Source of the DNA: Torymus aiolomorphi
Lineage: Eukaryota; Arthropoda; Insecta; Hymenoptera; Torymidae
Direction: 5' to 3'
NCBI GenBank assembly: GCA_036365515.1
Contig: CM070873.1
Coordinates: 25,092,585 to 25,156,584 of the forward strand
DNA length: 64,000 nt
The translations under genes were made by a program, and so were the position numbers. Each line of letters starts with the position of its first letter. Within the stretch, counting starts at the first letter, position 1. Positions 52,760-64,000 of this stretch are shown here, piece by piece. The notes under the pieces were generated by a model. That model worked only from the letters and a program-made list of their open reading frames with translations. It was not told the DNA's origin and searched no databases.

Positions 52760-55700
52760 AAAAACAATAACCGATGCATACCCATTACCGGATATAACAC
52801 AAATCATTGATCAGGTTGGGGGACATAAGTATTATACTGTTCTTGATTTAGCCTCCGGTTTCCATCAAATATTAATGGATCCCCGTGATGCTCACAAAAC
52901 CGCTTTCAGCACACCATATGGTCATTATGAATATGTTCGTATGACCTTTGGACTGAAAAATGCTCCTCCTACTTTTCAAAGATATATCGATGAAACCTTT
53001 AGAGGCCTACAAGGAAAAATTTTATTCACCTTTATTGATGATATAATTATCTTCGCAGACACACTCGAAGAACATGAAGAAAAATTAAAATTAATTATGG
53101 AAAGATTAGATAAATCTAATCTACAACTGAACATCAATAAATGCGAATTTTTAAAGGACGAGATTTGCTACTTAGGCCACGTCCTAAGTAAAAATGGAGT
53201 CAGTCCTGATCCAAGGAAACTTGAGGCAGTTAGATGTTTTCCTCAACCTAAAACAGTTAAAAACATTAGACAGTTCCTTGGTTTAGCCGGATACTACCGA
53301 AGATTTATTAAAAATTTCGCTACTATGTCCAAACTATTAACCAAATTATTGGAAAAGGATACTGATTTCGTTTGGACAGAAAAAACAAATGAAGCCTTTG
53401 AGTCATTAAAGGAAGCGCTATGCAATCCTCCAATCTTACAGTATCCTGATTTTTCTAAACCCTTTATTATCACAACTGATGCCTCAGGGTATGCCATTGG
53501 TGGAATACTTTCTCAAGGAGAAATTGGTAAAGACCTTCCAATAAGTTATGCCTCTCGTGTTCTTAGAGGACCAGAATTAAATTATGAAGTCTATGAGAAA
53601 GAGGCTTTAGCCATGATCCATAGCGCAAAAATTTTCCGATCATATATATATAACAGGAAAATATCCTTTGTAACAGACCACAAACCATTAGTCTGGTTCA
53701 AAACCGCAGATTGTAATACTCGGGTTCAGAAATGGAGATTTAAGCTCTCTGAATTTAATTATGAAGTTATATATAAACCTGGGAGATTAAACGCTAACGC
53801 GGATGCATTATCTAGAAATCCCGTATGCAATGTAATTACTAGAAAACAGTCTAAATTACTTAATGAAAACAATGACATAATTAATAAGGTTACTAATGAA
53901 ACTAAAATTTCAAAAGCTAAACCAACATCAAATACTATAGTTAATACTAAATTAAACCCTAACGATATAAATAACAAAGAAGTAATTAAGGAAAGTAAAG
54001 ACTCTCGAGAAATTACTAAAATACAAAAAAATATAGATGCATCTCAATTAATAAATCTTGACCTAAAGGATAATGAGAATGATGATAACCCAATTACACC
54101 CGAAGTTAATGAGAAACGCGTTTCTAAACGCGTACTTAATAAACCAAAGCCTAATTATATAGAATCAAATAGTCTAGATGATGATTTTCAAGGAGAAGCT
54201 ATGTTACCTCCACAATCTGAGAAGACTACACATTCTTTTATAAATAATCACGCTTTGGAACTATCAATAATTTTAAATACAGATAACCCATCCGAGGTTT
54301 CTTATTCATCCTCTTCTAAAATCGAATCCGAACCCTCGGAGCTTGAGGTAAATCCTACAAATTTAAATCAAAATTGCCAAATAATTGAGGTAAAGGACTT
54401 AATCCATTGCCGAAAAGATAATATAATATATTTTGTAGACAGTAATGGCAATCCATGTGATGATGGAGCTTTAAAATTAATAGAAAATAATAAGATAGAA
54501 TCTAAACAAATCCTAACTTATCTTAATATAAATTATTCCAAAAGATATAACGGTTTTTATTACTTTTCCCTATGCATACGCGAAGAGGAAAAAATTTCTA
54601 TTTCTAGAATTAAAGAAAATTTATTTAAAGTCTTTACGGATTTAAAAGAAATTATATTAAATTTAAAACTAAAAACTTTTAGTATATCATATAGTAAAAA
54701 TATAGAAAATTTTGATTGGATAGATTTAATTAATTTACTAAAACAGGTATTTAATCAAGTACCTATTAAAATAGTAATATGTAAGAATTCACTACAATAC
54801 ATAGAACCCGATTTGAGGGATAAAATTTTTTACGAAATGCACGATTCCCCAATCGGTGGTCATCGCGGCGTATCTAAAACTTACAATCGCATAAAAACTA
54901 AATATTTCTGGGAAAATTTGAAGGACGATATCCAACGACGGATTCAGCAGTGTATTAATTGCCAATTAAAAAAACTAACTCGGCTAAAAACCAAACAACC
55001 GATGATAATTACCGATACTCCGGGCACTGTGTTTGATAAAATTGCCATGGACATCGTAGGTCCCTTGCAGAAGACTAAAAATGATTTTGAATATATCCTC
55101 ACTATGCAGGATCAATTATCTAAGTTCTGTCTTGCGGTCCCTTTAAAAAACACTCTATCAACCACGATAGCAGACGCCTTCATAAAAAAATTTATATGTG
55201 TTTTTGGTTCTCCTAGAATTGTTCTAACGGATCAAGGACAAAATTTTCTAAGTAAATTCATGGAAAGAGTCTCCAAACGTTTTAAAATAAAGAAAATACG
55301 AACCACTGCATTCCATCCCCAATCAAACGGATCATTGGAAAGATCCCATCATGCTTTAGGGGAATTCCTTAAGCAATATACTAATGCCGATTCGGATTGG
55401 GATGAATGGCTTGACTTGGCTATGCTAAATTATAATACCTGTGTACAGGAAAGTACAAAGCATACGCCATACGAAGTCGTATTCGGTAAATTAGCCCGTT
55501 TGCCTTCCAGTGATCCTCTTAGAGAATTGGATTTGCTTCCCACTTATAATGGATATTTAGTGGATTTAGTTACAAGACTCACCGGAATTAGAACGTTAGT
55601 TTACGATAATCTAGTTGAGGCAAAGAATAGATCAAAAAAATATTATGATAGACATATTAATCCTAGAAACTTTAAAATAGGGGACTATGTATATTTATTA

Positions 55701-55892
55701 AAGGGTCCTAAACCTAATAAGTTTGGTGACCACTACACCGGCCCTCATAAAATACTGGAAATAATAGATAAAACAAATGTCAGAATTTCTTTAAATAAAA
55801 CTACTAAAATAGTGCATGCAAATCGTTTACGCATTTCGCACATTAATCAGGAATTAAAACAAAAAAATAAAAATAAAAAAACCAAAGATTGA
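52700..55892 (+). CDS. pol: GYP-2 Pol: RT, RNase H, integrase
   Basis: The frame is open from 52620; homology begins after the A-run. RT: LDLASGFHQIL, FGLKNAPPTFQ and FIDDIIIFAD. RNase H: IITTDASGYAIGG, YEKEALAMIHS and FVTDHKPLVW. A long polar linker follows. Integrase has an HHCC zinc domain (HDSPIGGHRGVSKTYNRI...CINCQLKK), catalytic AMDIVGPL, LTDQGQNF and SNGSLERSHH (D, D, E) and a KIGDYVYLLKGP...YTGPHKI C-terminal module. It ends lysine-rich. Except for the frameshift at about 52690-52699 the gene appears intact. Confidence 0.92.
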
Positions 55893-56125
55893 AAACACAT
55901 GTAAAACCACTTATTATTTGATACTCAGGGTTTAGTTCGTTTCTAGAGCAAATAGGTTTTAATTCAGAGTTTATTAATTGAAATATATCCCCAAAATTTG
56001 GTACCAAAGTGTATAATGGTCGCCGAATTTTGGTTAAGTTTAGTACCCTTCGGTAAATAACAAGATCTATCAAGGTTGAGTTTTTTATTAATTAGGTAAT
56101 AATTTTAAATCAGGATTAACCTGTT

Positions 56126-56560
56126 TCATTCTAAATGAACCCTGTCGTTAATAAATCTAGGTACATTTTTATTTAAAATAAATTCCAGCTTAGCGGGACT
56201 GTTACTATATTCAAGTACTGCTGGCGAGTGAACTAATTTATTTTCCTCATTAAGTTGAATTGGAGATGATTGAGTGGATTCAAAGATTTTATCATTGTTT
56301 AAATCCTTTATTCTAGTTTTAAAGTAATTTGGTAACGTGCAATTTAATTGAAATCCAGATTCATGATTATAAGATTTAGGTTTATCAATTATACGTTCAG
56401 AAGTACACTTTTCCATAATTTCTGGAATAGTTTCAGATGTTTTCTTTATTTCATTATTGTTTAATTGTTTATTTTCTACTATAGATTGGTTTACGAGTTT
56501 TAGATTTGAGGGAGTGGATTTAGAAATCTCGAAGATTTGTTCAATATTTAAATCTTACTT
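56126..56560 (-). other. Antisense open frame between GYP-2 pol and env
   Basis: About 145 open codons on the minus strand, of which 56126-56416 starts with ATG (96 residues). It has an internal repeat (DLNNDKIFESTQSSP versus DLNIEQIFEISKSTP) and is hydrophilic. The surrounding 55893-56780 has no sense gene; GCAAATAGGTTTTAATTC-like words occur twice (about 55947 and 56640). It may be chance in AT-rich DNA. Confidence 0.3.
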
Positions 56561-56885
56561 CATTAGCTTTAACGATTAATCTGTTTGAATATTCAGTTAT
56601 ACATTCATTAGGAAATTAACAAATATAAACTGGTTAGAGCGAATAGGTTTTAATAAGGTTATATTTAGGTAAATTGGTATTACATTTATCATTATTATCA
56701 ATAACAAAATCAGACTTTAATTCTTTACAGTTTGAAAATATAGTTAACCCGGGATTTTCTATATTCCTGTTAAATCTCAATTGCTAATACTTCTTTCTGT
56801 TACAGAAAAAAAAAACCTAACCAAGTTTTATAAAGAATTTTTTTTATTAATTCAATTACTAACTCAAAGACTCAACAAAGTAAAA

Positions 56886-57590
56886 ATGGGCTTTGTAGTT
56901 TTAATTGTTTTGATTTTGCTGACTCGAGGTTCTGCATTAATCGGCTACGATTGCGGAGCTCGCCAATTAAACGTCACCACGCTGTCCCTCAAAGATGTGG
57001 GTGAATGCGAGATTCCAAATTATCAGCCGAATATCACTCAGCAATATGTTCAACTATTACAGATTAATGAATACGCTTCCACTCATGTAATCCAATGCAA
57101 ATTGGAGATTCATCGTACTATTTATTACTGCGGTAGTTTTTCCCATGTTTCGGTTGTACTAAATGGTGAAAATGAATATGTCCATGATATATCTAAGGAC
57201 GCGTGCGAAATGTTACATCGTTACGGTACTTATAATCTACCAAATTCAAGGGTAATAACTGGCATTAAAGCAAATTCCACTGTTACCCATAGTATTAGTT
57301 TAGCAGGGTCTTTAACCACAGAAGGTAAATGTAGTGGAGCCGGGTATTCAGATCCTTACGGTACCTGGGAAAATGTAGTGGTACAGGGTACTATTAAAAT
57401 CACTCTTACAGACTATGAATCACAGGTTAAGTTAAACACTGATCACATAAATTTGCGCTCGGGAACGATTTGCTCTCTGTCCGTAGGAAATTGTTTAGAC
57501 ATCGAAGGGGGGTATACCTTTTGGCAAACCATACCTACTGATGTCTGTAAATTCAGTAAATACGGTATACTTTATGGAGGGTTATGCTAA
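56886..57590 (+). pseudogene. env: GYP-2 Env, N-terminal part
   Basis: ATG at 56886 gives a signal peptide (GFVVLIVLILLTRGSA) and then LIGYDCG, the same start as GYP-1 env. The ectodomain has many cysteines and N-glycosylation sites (for example NVTTLSL). A splice-acceptor-like TTCTTTCTGTTACAG lies at about 56788-56803. The register changes near 57575-57590; the rest is in the 57541-58878 frame. Confidence 0.85.
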
Positions 57591-58878
57591 TAAAATGACC
57601 AACCCCGATATAGGCGGTAGTATGCAGACAATATATTCTTTAGCTACTCAAGGAGTTACTTTTGCTCTAACATCTCGAATTTATGAATCAGTTTGCGGAT
57701 ATCAGGTAATTACTACCGAACATCCTAAATTACTCATCTTCGAAACTACAAAAGGAAACAGTTTTGCGACCGTGGATACGATTAGCGTTACCAATTTAGA
57801 CATCTTCTCTTACGTAAATTCTAAGTTCGTTTATGTTGAAAAACACATCCGCGAGCAAATGAAAAATTTATACAGGGATGTACTTGTGCAAAGGTGCAAT
57901 TTGGAACGGCAAACGATTAAGAACTCTTTATCCATAGCTAAACAATCACCCGATGATTTTGCTTTCGATTTAATGAAAGGACCGGGTTATATGGGAGTCT
58001 CCGCGGGGGAGGTAGTTCATATAGTAAAATGTGTTCCAGTAGAAGTAAAGATACAGCATGGAAAATATTGCTACGCTGAATTAGAAGTGACAAGAAACAA
58101 TCACACACTCTTCCTTACCCCCAGAACACACGTTTTGAAGCAAAAAGGTACTAGGATACTTTGTAATTCCTTGTTACCTTCCTATTATTTTATCGGAAAC
58201 TCCTGGTACAAGGTTTTGCCTTCTCCCACTGAGGCAGTACCACCAACAATAATTCAACCAATGTCCAAACCCACTTGGACTTATATAAGTCTCGCTGAAC
58301 TTGCCGTTAGTGGCATTTATAATCAGCATGATCTCGATCAACTGCGGGAAAGAATCATGTTTCCTATGGAAAGACCAGCTCTTTTAAATGACGTTGCTCG
58401 AGAAATGGGCGGTCACACTCCTGACAATGATGAATCCGCCTTTAATAAACTTCTAAATGACAATGCTATAGAGCATATCATTGAAACCACATGGCAAAGA
58501 TTCTGGTCCCGTTTCTTGGTGTTTGGCAATGCCAGCGCTGGTTTCCTTGCTTTGATTATGATCTTCCAATTATTAAAAACCATCATCAATATTATTGTTC
58601 ATGGTTATACTCTCCATACCGTTTACGGTTGGTCAGTTCGCTTACTGGGAGCATTATTTGGGTCTATTACTCATTTGCTCATCCATTTAAACAATCAACC
58701 TCCTGCCGAACCTCCAACAGAATTACAAGAGGTAAAGGTATCCCCATCTGTTCCCCCAGCCGAAGAACAATCACCCGAACCATCAGCCCCACTGATTTCC
58801 AACTCACATTACCCGATCCTACGTAGTGACGACCAACATACCACTACCCAAAAACCATTCTTCGCTTTGAGCACTTAA
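57580..58878 (+). pseudogene. env: GYP-2 Env, C-terminal part
   Basis: Continues the ectodomain in another register and includes LYRDVLVQRCNLERQTIKNSLS, matching GYP-1 LYKDIITHRCILEQQVIKNSLS. The block GPGYMGVSAGEVVHIVKC likewise matches. A transmembrane segment (WSRFLVFGNASAGFLALIMIF) and a second hydrophobic stretch (TLHTVYGWSVRLLGALFG) are followed by a proline-rich tail, as in GYP-1. Ends before the polypurine tract. Confidence 0.85.
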
Positions 58879-59089
58879 CTTCTAATTATGAATTATTACT
58901 CCAAGAAACTCACATATATGCCCTTCTTTTTCTCTCTTTTTAAAATGAATCAATTAATTTTAGGTTACTACTTTTTTTTTCTTCCTCTAAATCGTTCTAA
59001 GTCCAAATTACACTTTTATTTTAATTTCTAAGTTACGTATATTACGTTTGCTACGTTTGTTAGTAGTAGCAACCGTTTTAGGAGGGGGG

Positions 59090-61482
59090 TGTCACATCCT
59101 GCTATTTCATATAAGAAATAAAAAAAAAAAAAATAAAAAAAAATATACTAGTAACTATTCTCAAAAGCATAGGTAAATCAAAATTGACAGAAAGAAAAAA
59201 TTTTCAGACTATAGATACAAGCCTTAAATTTCGACCTGCGGAAAAGGTATAGCAAACCCTAGCACGCTTTCATCTCCGCCAAGGGTTGTAAAGCGCAGGC
59301 CACTCTTCGAGATAGCTTGGGCGTCCCTCGGTCTAAATGTATACTTTTTTTTCTCCGGGTCATAAAAACTTTTCTCGCTTTCCGCAGGTCGAACTTGAAG
59401 ACCACATCAGCAAGCGATAAAATTCCCGTCCTTCGAACCGCATCGAAATTCTCAGTCGCTCCAAATCAAACAAACCGGGGAAACCCAGCAGTTAGGAACG
59501 CTGGCGTACGTGCCGATTTCTATTTTGGTTTCTCTCCCTCGCCTTGAGAATTTTTCTCACCCCGGAACCTCTAAATTGGGGAAGCCCAGCGATAACGGCG
59601 GCGTCTGTTTCTTCTCTCTCTCTTGTTTCTCGAAATCCCACTATCCATGTTTATGTTGGATATTTCTTTTTCCTCTATCTAATACGGCAAATACTATCAT
59701 TTCCTTTTACTAAATACCACGACTAGATTCACTTTGCGTAGTTATAAGAAGTCAATTAAAGAAAAAAATCGAACTCTTTTAATCTAACTTGAATAAGTAA
59801 CGGAATTCCCTGGATCCATTGTATGCGCAATCCAGGTATGAATTCCAAGAAACATAGCGTCTCTTCCTGGAAACGTGGGTAGCTGCCTGTAGCTTTCACC
59901 ATAGGGAAACTCGCTTAGGGGCGAATGTCCATCATAGTATCACCCACATTGAAAACATTGGAAATTTTCAACGGTGAATAACAGGGAAAAATTCACTTAA
60001 CAATTCCATTTAACGACAAGTAGGGACAGTGTTTCGACTAGTATTATTTATTTACTAGTTATCATCTTCTTACTTGTTCTCCCATAAATAGTTTTGTTAA
60101 CAACTGAATTTTCCCCTGTATATTTATAACCACAATAACACTATAACCAAGTTATTGATAGAATATTGTTTTTGGATATTGTTCTTAAGCTACAATGTTA
60201 ATATTAGAATGTAAAGCAATTAAATTTATTCAAAATATTAATCAATTAATCCTTGCTAGCTTTAGTTATTAATTTCACTATTCTCTAGTTCAAAATAAAT
60301 GCTTATTACTTGCCGAAATATTTAACAATTTGTATTACACTTCCTCTAAATTTTCTAAAAAAAATAATTATTAATATGTTGAATAAACTTAAATTGCATA
60401 ATTCCAGCGTTTATAAACTATGTTTATTGCGAAATTTACCGTAATTACTATTGTCTAAAATACGTAACGAATATCATGTACTCCCTACCCAAAGTAAATT
60501 TTCCGGAAGGTAGGAGTAACTAGGAAAACCCGGAACCAATCATAACCATTTAGGTAGGCTAAGGTATACCCCTTTACAACGCTAAGGAGGCCCCAACACC
60601 AGCGACCAATACCATCCCTCTACGTCAGAGATTGTAAAGCGTTGGGGTCCCCTTTGCTAGCGCAGCTCGTCACTTGCGCGCCCGCTCTCATTTCTCTCAA
60701 GCATCAAGCCTCAGCCGAAGAGGTTCTTCACTACTCAAGTCCCAAACCTCAACCGAAGAGGTCTTCCTAAAATTTTTACACTTCAAAATTGTACAGAGTT
60801 CCGCGACACTCTAAAAGTTTTCTGAAAAAAAATAAAAATATATAAAATATTAAAATTTGTACAAGTTACCGAGCAAAGGTAACACGCGTGTGCGGAAATA
60901 AACTCATTATTCTTTCCTTGCATATATTTGTTTGTGCTACATTTTTATTTATAACCCTGATCCAATTCTTTTTCATCGCCGACAGCAGAGATCTTCTGGA
61001 GTCGCCAGCAACAGAAATAGTAAGTAAAAGTAAAGTTTTGCTGTCTAACTTTTTCTACAGCTAGATCATTTTTTTTCCACACACTCACCCCATTTCATGT
61101 GACTCTAACTCGGAAATATCGTGTTACTTTCCCTTAAATAACAGTGTTTCTTCTCTATCTATCCATCTTTCTAAAAAATATCACCCCTAGTACCGCGTAA
61201 ACTATACTACAAGATTTCGGATGTTAGTCTGGGTAACCACTCCCGTTTAAACATCAGCCTTCTTGTAGTCAAATAACTAAGAACTGAGTCGAACTTTGTA
61301 AATTCAATTCTAGGTAACTACCGTGTCGCGCCGTTATTGCTGCCCAAACCTTATCCTATCCTGTAGTATCTAGCTCTATCCCGAGCTAGTAGGTTTTCAT
61401 TAGCCTAGGCTCTAAACAGAGCAATTATTAGTTTTTCTTTAAAACTAAACATCGGGTCTTCTTTGGTAGACCCGACGTAACA
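59090..61482 (+). repeat. GYP-2 3' LTR
   Basis: Direct repeat of 44810-47207 with the splice donor at 61020-61025. Differences from the 5' copy include homopolymer length near 60360, 60570, 60775 and 60825 and single-base changes near 61258 and 61333. Followed by TCAT (61483-61486). Confidence 0.93.
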
Positions 61483-63703
61483 TCATTCGTTTAAAAAATT
61501 AAAAAATTATTCTGTTCAAGAAATGTGGGAGTTGATTAGCGCTGTTTCGCAAAGCGCGCGCGAGTTTAAAATTGATAATAGTTTTATTATAAAAGTGATA
61601 CGCGTTAGAGCACCCGTGGGGTTTGGTCGTAGTAGTAGACCGTCTAATATTAATTTAATAAAATCTAAGTCATTAGTCCAAATCAGTAATCATGATAATA
61701 AATGTTTACCCCGCGCGTTAGTTGTCGCCCTTGTACATGCGAGGAAACTCGCTGCCGGTGATAGTTGCACTCATGAATTATATACCGACTGGGGTAACAT
61801 TCGAAAATCTGGTAGTAAAATTCAGCGCGAAAGAGCCGATGCTCTTATAAAATCAGCGCGTATTAATTTCATTCATGAAAACGGTTCGGGAATAAGTGAT
61901 TTAGAAAAGTTTCAATTTTATTTTAAAAAAGAGGGAATCGCGATTATGGTGTATAAACGCGGTTGTGTCGGTAATGGTGAGCCCCCGTTATTTAATGGGG
62001 TATTAATTTTAATAAACGAAAAAATTAAAATTAATTTTACGTTAAACATTTTATTTACCCCTGAAGACCAACATTACGATGTAATAACAAGTATGCTAGG
62101 AATCACGGCGTGTGATAATTATTGTCAAATTTGTAACGTTGGTATAAAGCGTGTATCAACACATAAATGTCCGGGGCGCTGTGATAAATGCCTACACACA
62201 AATTTATGTGATAAGCAAAGTTCGCTGCTTAAGTGTATGAAATGTTTACGTGAGTTTTATGGCGCCGAATGTTTTCGCCAACATGAATTAAGCGATAGTT
62301 TTAAAAAAAATGTTAGTGTCTGTGATGCATTAAAAAAATGTAGTATTTGTAGAAAAATTATATCGATAGAGGTTAGTAGATATGCATGCGGGGTTGTGTA
62401 TTGTCGAACATGCGCGCGTGAGCGGCCTTATAATCACCAATGTTTTATGTCTAGCGTAAAAAAAAATAAGCCGTCTCAAGATGTACCCGAACACGCTTTT
62501 CTTTTCTATGATTTTGAAAGCACGCAGGATTTAAAACATGTTGACAGCGCTCAATCGTGCACTTTCCACAATGTTAATTTGTGCGTAGCACAATTATGTT
62601 GTGAAAAATGTATAGATTCTGATATGGTGTCGGGGTGTGAGTTCTGTGGCGGTGGGAGAAATTTGTTATTTAAAAATAACTGCTTAAAAAATTTTATAGA
62701 TTTTATTTTGGATGATAAATCACGTTCAAGTAATATTAAAGAATTAATTTGTATTGCTCATAACAGTAAAGGTTTTGACGGGCAGTTTATTTTAAAATAT
62801 TTAGTAGAGAATATGCAGACAACACCGAAAATAATTTTAAATGGGACAAAAATAATGGTCATGAGTATAGGTAGAAACATTAAATTTTTAGACAGTTTAA
62901 ATTATTTTCACATGAGACTTTCGGCTCTGCCTAAAGCTTTTGGTTTTGAAGGCCAAAATGCTAAAGGGTGGTTCCCACATTTATTCAATAAATCTGAAAA
63001 TCAACATTATTCGTATCCTATACCTTCTAGGGAGTCTTATGCTCCAGAGAACATGGATAATGCTGATAGATTAAAATTTGAAGAGTGGTATCTTGATGCC
63101 CTCGGTAATAATTATATTTTTAATTTTGAAACAGAAATTTTAAAATATTGTTTAGCTGACGTGGATATTTTAAGAAAAGCGTGTTCGGCATTTCGAAAAA
63201 ATTTTATAGAGGTGGGAGAAATGTGTCCGTTTACAGAGGCTTCTACAATAGCCAGCGCGTGCTCCAAATTATATCGTAAAAATTTTTTAAAGGATAATGT
63301 CATTGGTATTATTCCGCCAGGCGGGTATAGAAAAACAAGTAACCATTCTAGGGTATCTTTAGATTGGTTACTTATTGTTGAAAAAGAAACTGGTCACAAC
63401 ATTATCCACGCTGGGAAAAATCATGAATTCCGGCTAAAAGAAAATATTCTTGTAGACGGATATCATGAAAATGAAAACGGTTTGAAATATGTATATTTAT
63501 TTCATGGATGTTTCTGGCATGGTTGCGATAAGTGTTTTGTAGGTGAGAAAAGATATAGACAAATCGAAGGTCATGGTGACTCTCATAACGATCGGTTTCA
63601 TAAAACAATAGAATTATCGAATCGAATTAGATCTTTAGGGTATATTTTAACAGAAATGTGGGAATGTGATTTCAGTAAAAGAAAAGAGATAACCCTGAAG
63701 TAA
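61483..63703 (+). pseudogene. PLN-B protein-primed DNA polymerase B, central part
   Basis: Continues PLN-B PolB after GYP-2 (reading frame open from the target duplication, first ATG at 61523). It has the OTU-like block NHDNKCLPRALVVALV, a Cys/His-rich region (CQICNVGIKRVSTHKCPGRC...), Exo I FYDFESTQD, Exo II IAHNSKGFDGQF, Exo III YCLADVDIL and the FHGCFWHGC motif, all in the same order as PLN-A. The register changes at about 63676-63690 in an A/G-rich stretch. Confidence 0.9.
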
Positions 63704-64000
63704 AAAACTTCGTTAAAAATCACCCAATGATTTTTAATGATATTTTAAAACCCCGCGATGCTTTTTTCGGAGGGCGCACGGAGAATATTGTAGCGAACGT
63801 AGAGGTTTATGGTAGCGAAAGCATAAGTTACGTTGATATCTGTTCATTGTATCCGTATATTTGTAAATCCGGTAAATTCCCTATAGGGCATCCACAAATT
63901 TATGTTGGAGATGAATGTAAAATATTAACAGGCGCTACTTTTAATTTGAAAAATGTAGAAGGATTCGTTAAATGTACAGTGCTTCCACCAATGCATTTAT
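63691..64000 (+). pseudogene. PLN-B PolB, motif A region, shifted frame, runs off window
   Basis: In the frame one register away from 61523-63703: FVKNHPMIF, DAFFGGRTENIV and motif A YVDICSLYPYICK are read in order, matching PLN-A residues about 870-920. The remaining polymerase domain lies outside the window. Confidence 0.85.

Larger units (their letters stand above)
44810..61482 (+). mobile_element. GYP-2: full-length Gypsy-type retrotransposon with env
   Basis: 16,673 bases. LTRs at 44810-47207 (2,398) and 59090-61482 (2,393) start TGTCACATCC and end GACGTAACA and differ by only a handful of substitutions and homopolymer indels. TCAT flanks both ends (44806-44809; 61483-61486). Order inside: primer-binding site, long leader with repeats, small ORF, gag, pol, antisense ORF region, env and polypurine tract (AGGAGGGGGG, about 59080-59089). 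Pol and env each carry one frameshift. The insertion is recent and sits in PLN-B PolB. Confidence 0.95.
44016..64000 (+). mobile_element. PLN-B: second Polinton, partial, interrupted by GYP-2
   Basis: Only the upstream exons and the polymerase gene are inside the window, on the plus strand. No terminal inverted repeat is visible on the left, where a minisatellite and a retrotransposon relic abut it. PolB is related to but clearly diverged from that of PLN-A and more AT-rich. The element continues past 64000. Confidence 0.8.

Overview
The window looks like a gene-poor, transposon-packed stretch of an arthropod (most likely insect) nuclear genome. Evidence: Polinton/Maverick genes with GT-AG introns, envelope-bearing Gypsy-type and BEL/Pao LTR retrotransposons, long microsatellites and AT-rich intergenic DNA. 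I see no convincing host gene. I use these names: PLN-A and PLN-B (two Polintons), GYP-1 and GYP-2 (two Gypsy elements with env), BEL-1 (a BEL/Pao derivative) and sLTR (a solo LTR).

Layout. 1-892 is the 3' part of a double-jelly-roll capsid-like gene, followed by CCGCGG-rich repeats. GYP-1 gag starts near 1.6 kb. Its protease-pol frame is cut at 3008 by PLN-A (3009-26207; 6-bp target duplication TACAAT; AG...CT ends; terminal inverted repeats of about 0.63-0.69 kb) and resumes in frame at 26214. PLN-A carries, on the minus strand from right to left, upstream exons, protein-primed PolB, packaging ATPase, a small basic protein, a conserved 266-aa protein, chromodomain integrase, penton-like minor capsid protein, a pVI/pX-like protein, double-jelly-roll major capsid protein, a 196-aa conserved protein, adenain-like protease and an NLS-bearing protein. 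The small basic protein is split by sLTR (12843-15881; target duplication CTCT). Two small plus-strand genes lie in the right arm.

GYP-1 pol (damaged) and env run to 33.0 kb. Its 3' LTR is split by BEL-1 (33083-39810; target duplication GAGCA) and ends at 41706. A truncated relic of the GYP-2 family follows (41707-43613), then a G-rich minisatellite. PLN-B begins near 44.05 kb and runs off the window. Its PolB reading frame is interrupted by complete GYP-2 (44810-61482; target duplication TCAT; two nearly identical LTRs of about 2.4 kb). GYP-2 has an unusual build: a gag with eight zinc knuckles, two retropepsin-like domains in tandem, RT-RNase H, integrase, and a glycoprotein-type env homologous to that of GYP-1.

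Insertion history read from the junctions: PLN-A, sLTR, BEL-1 and GYP-2 each cut an older element, and three of the four junctions (PLN-A, sLTR, GYP-2) restore a reading frame when one target copy is discounted. Most coding regions also carry a frameshift, stop or lost start, so the elements are recent but mostly no longer intact. Everything here is hand-read; family names rest on recognisable motifs, not on database searches.
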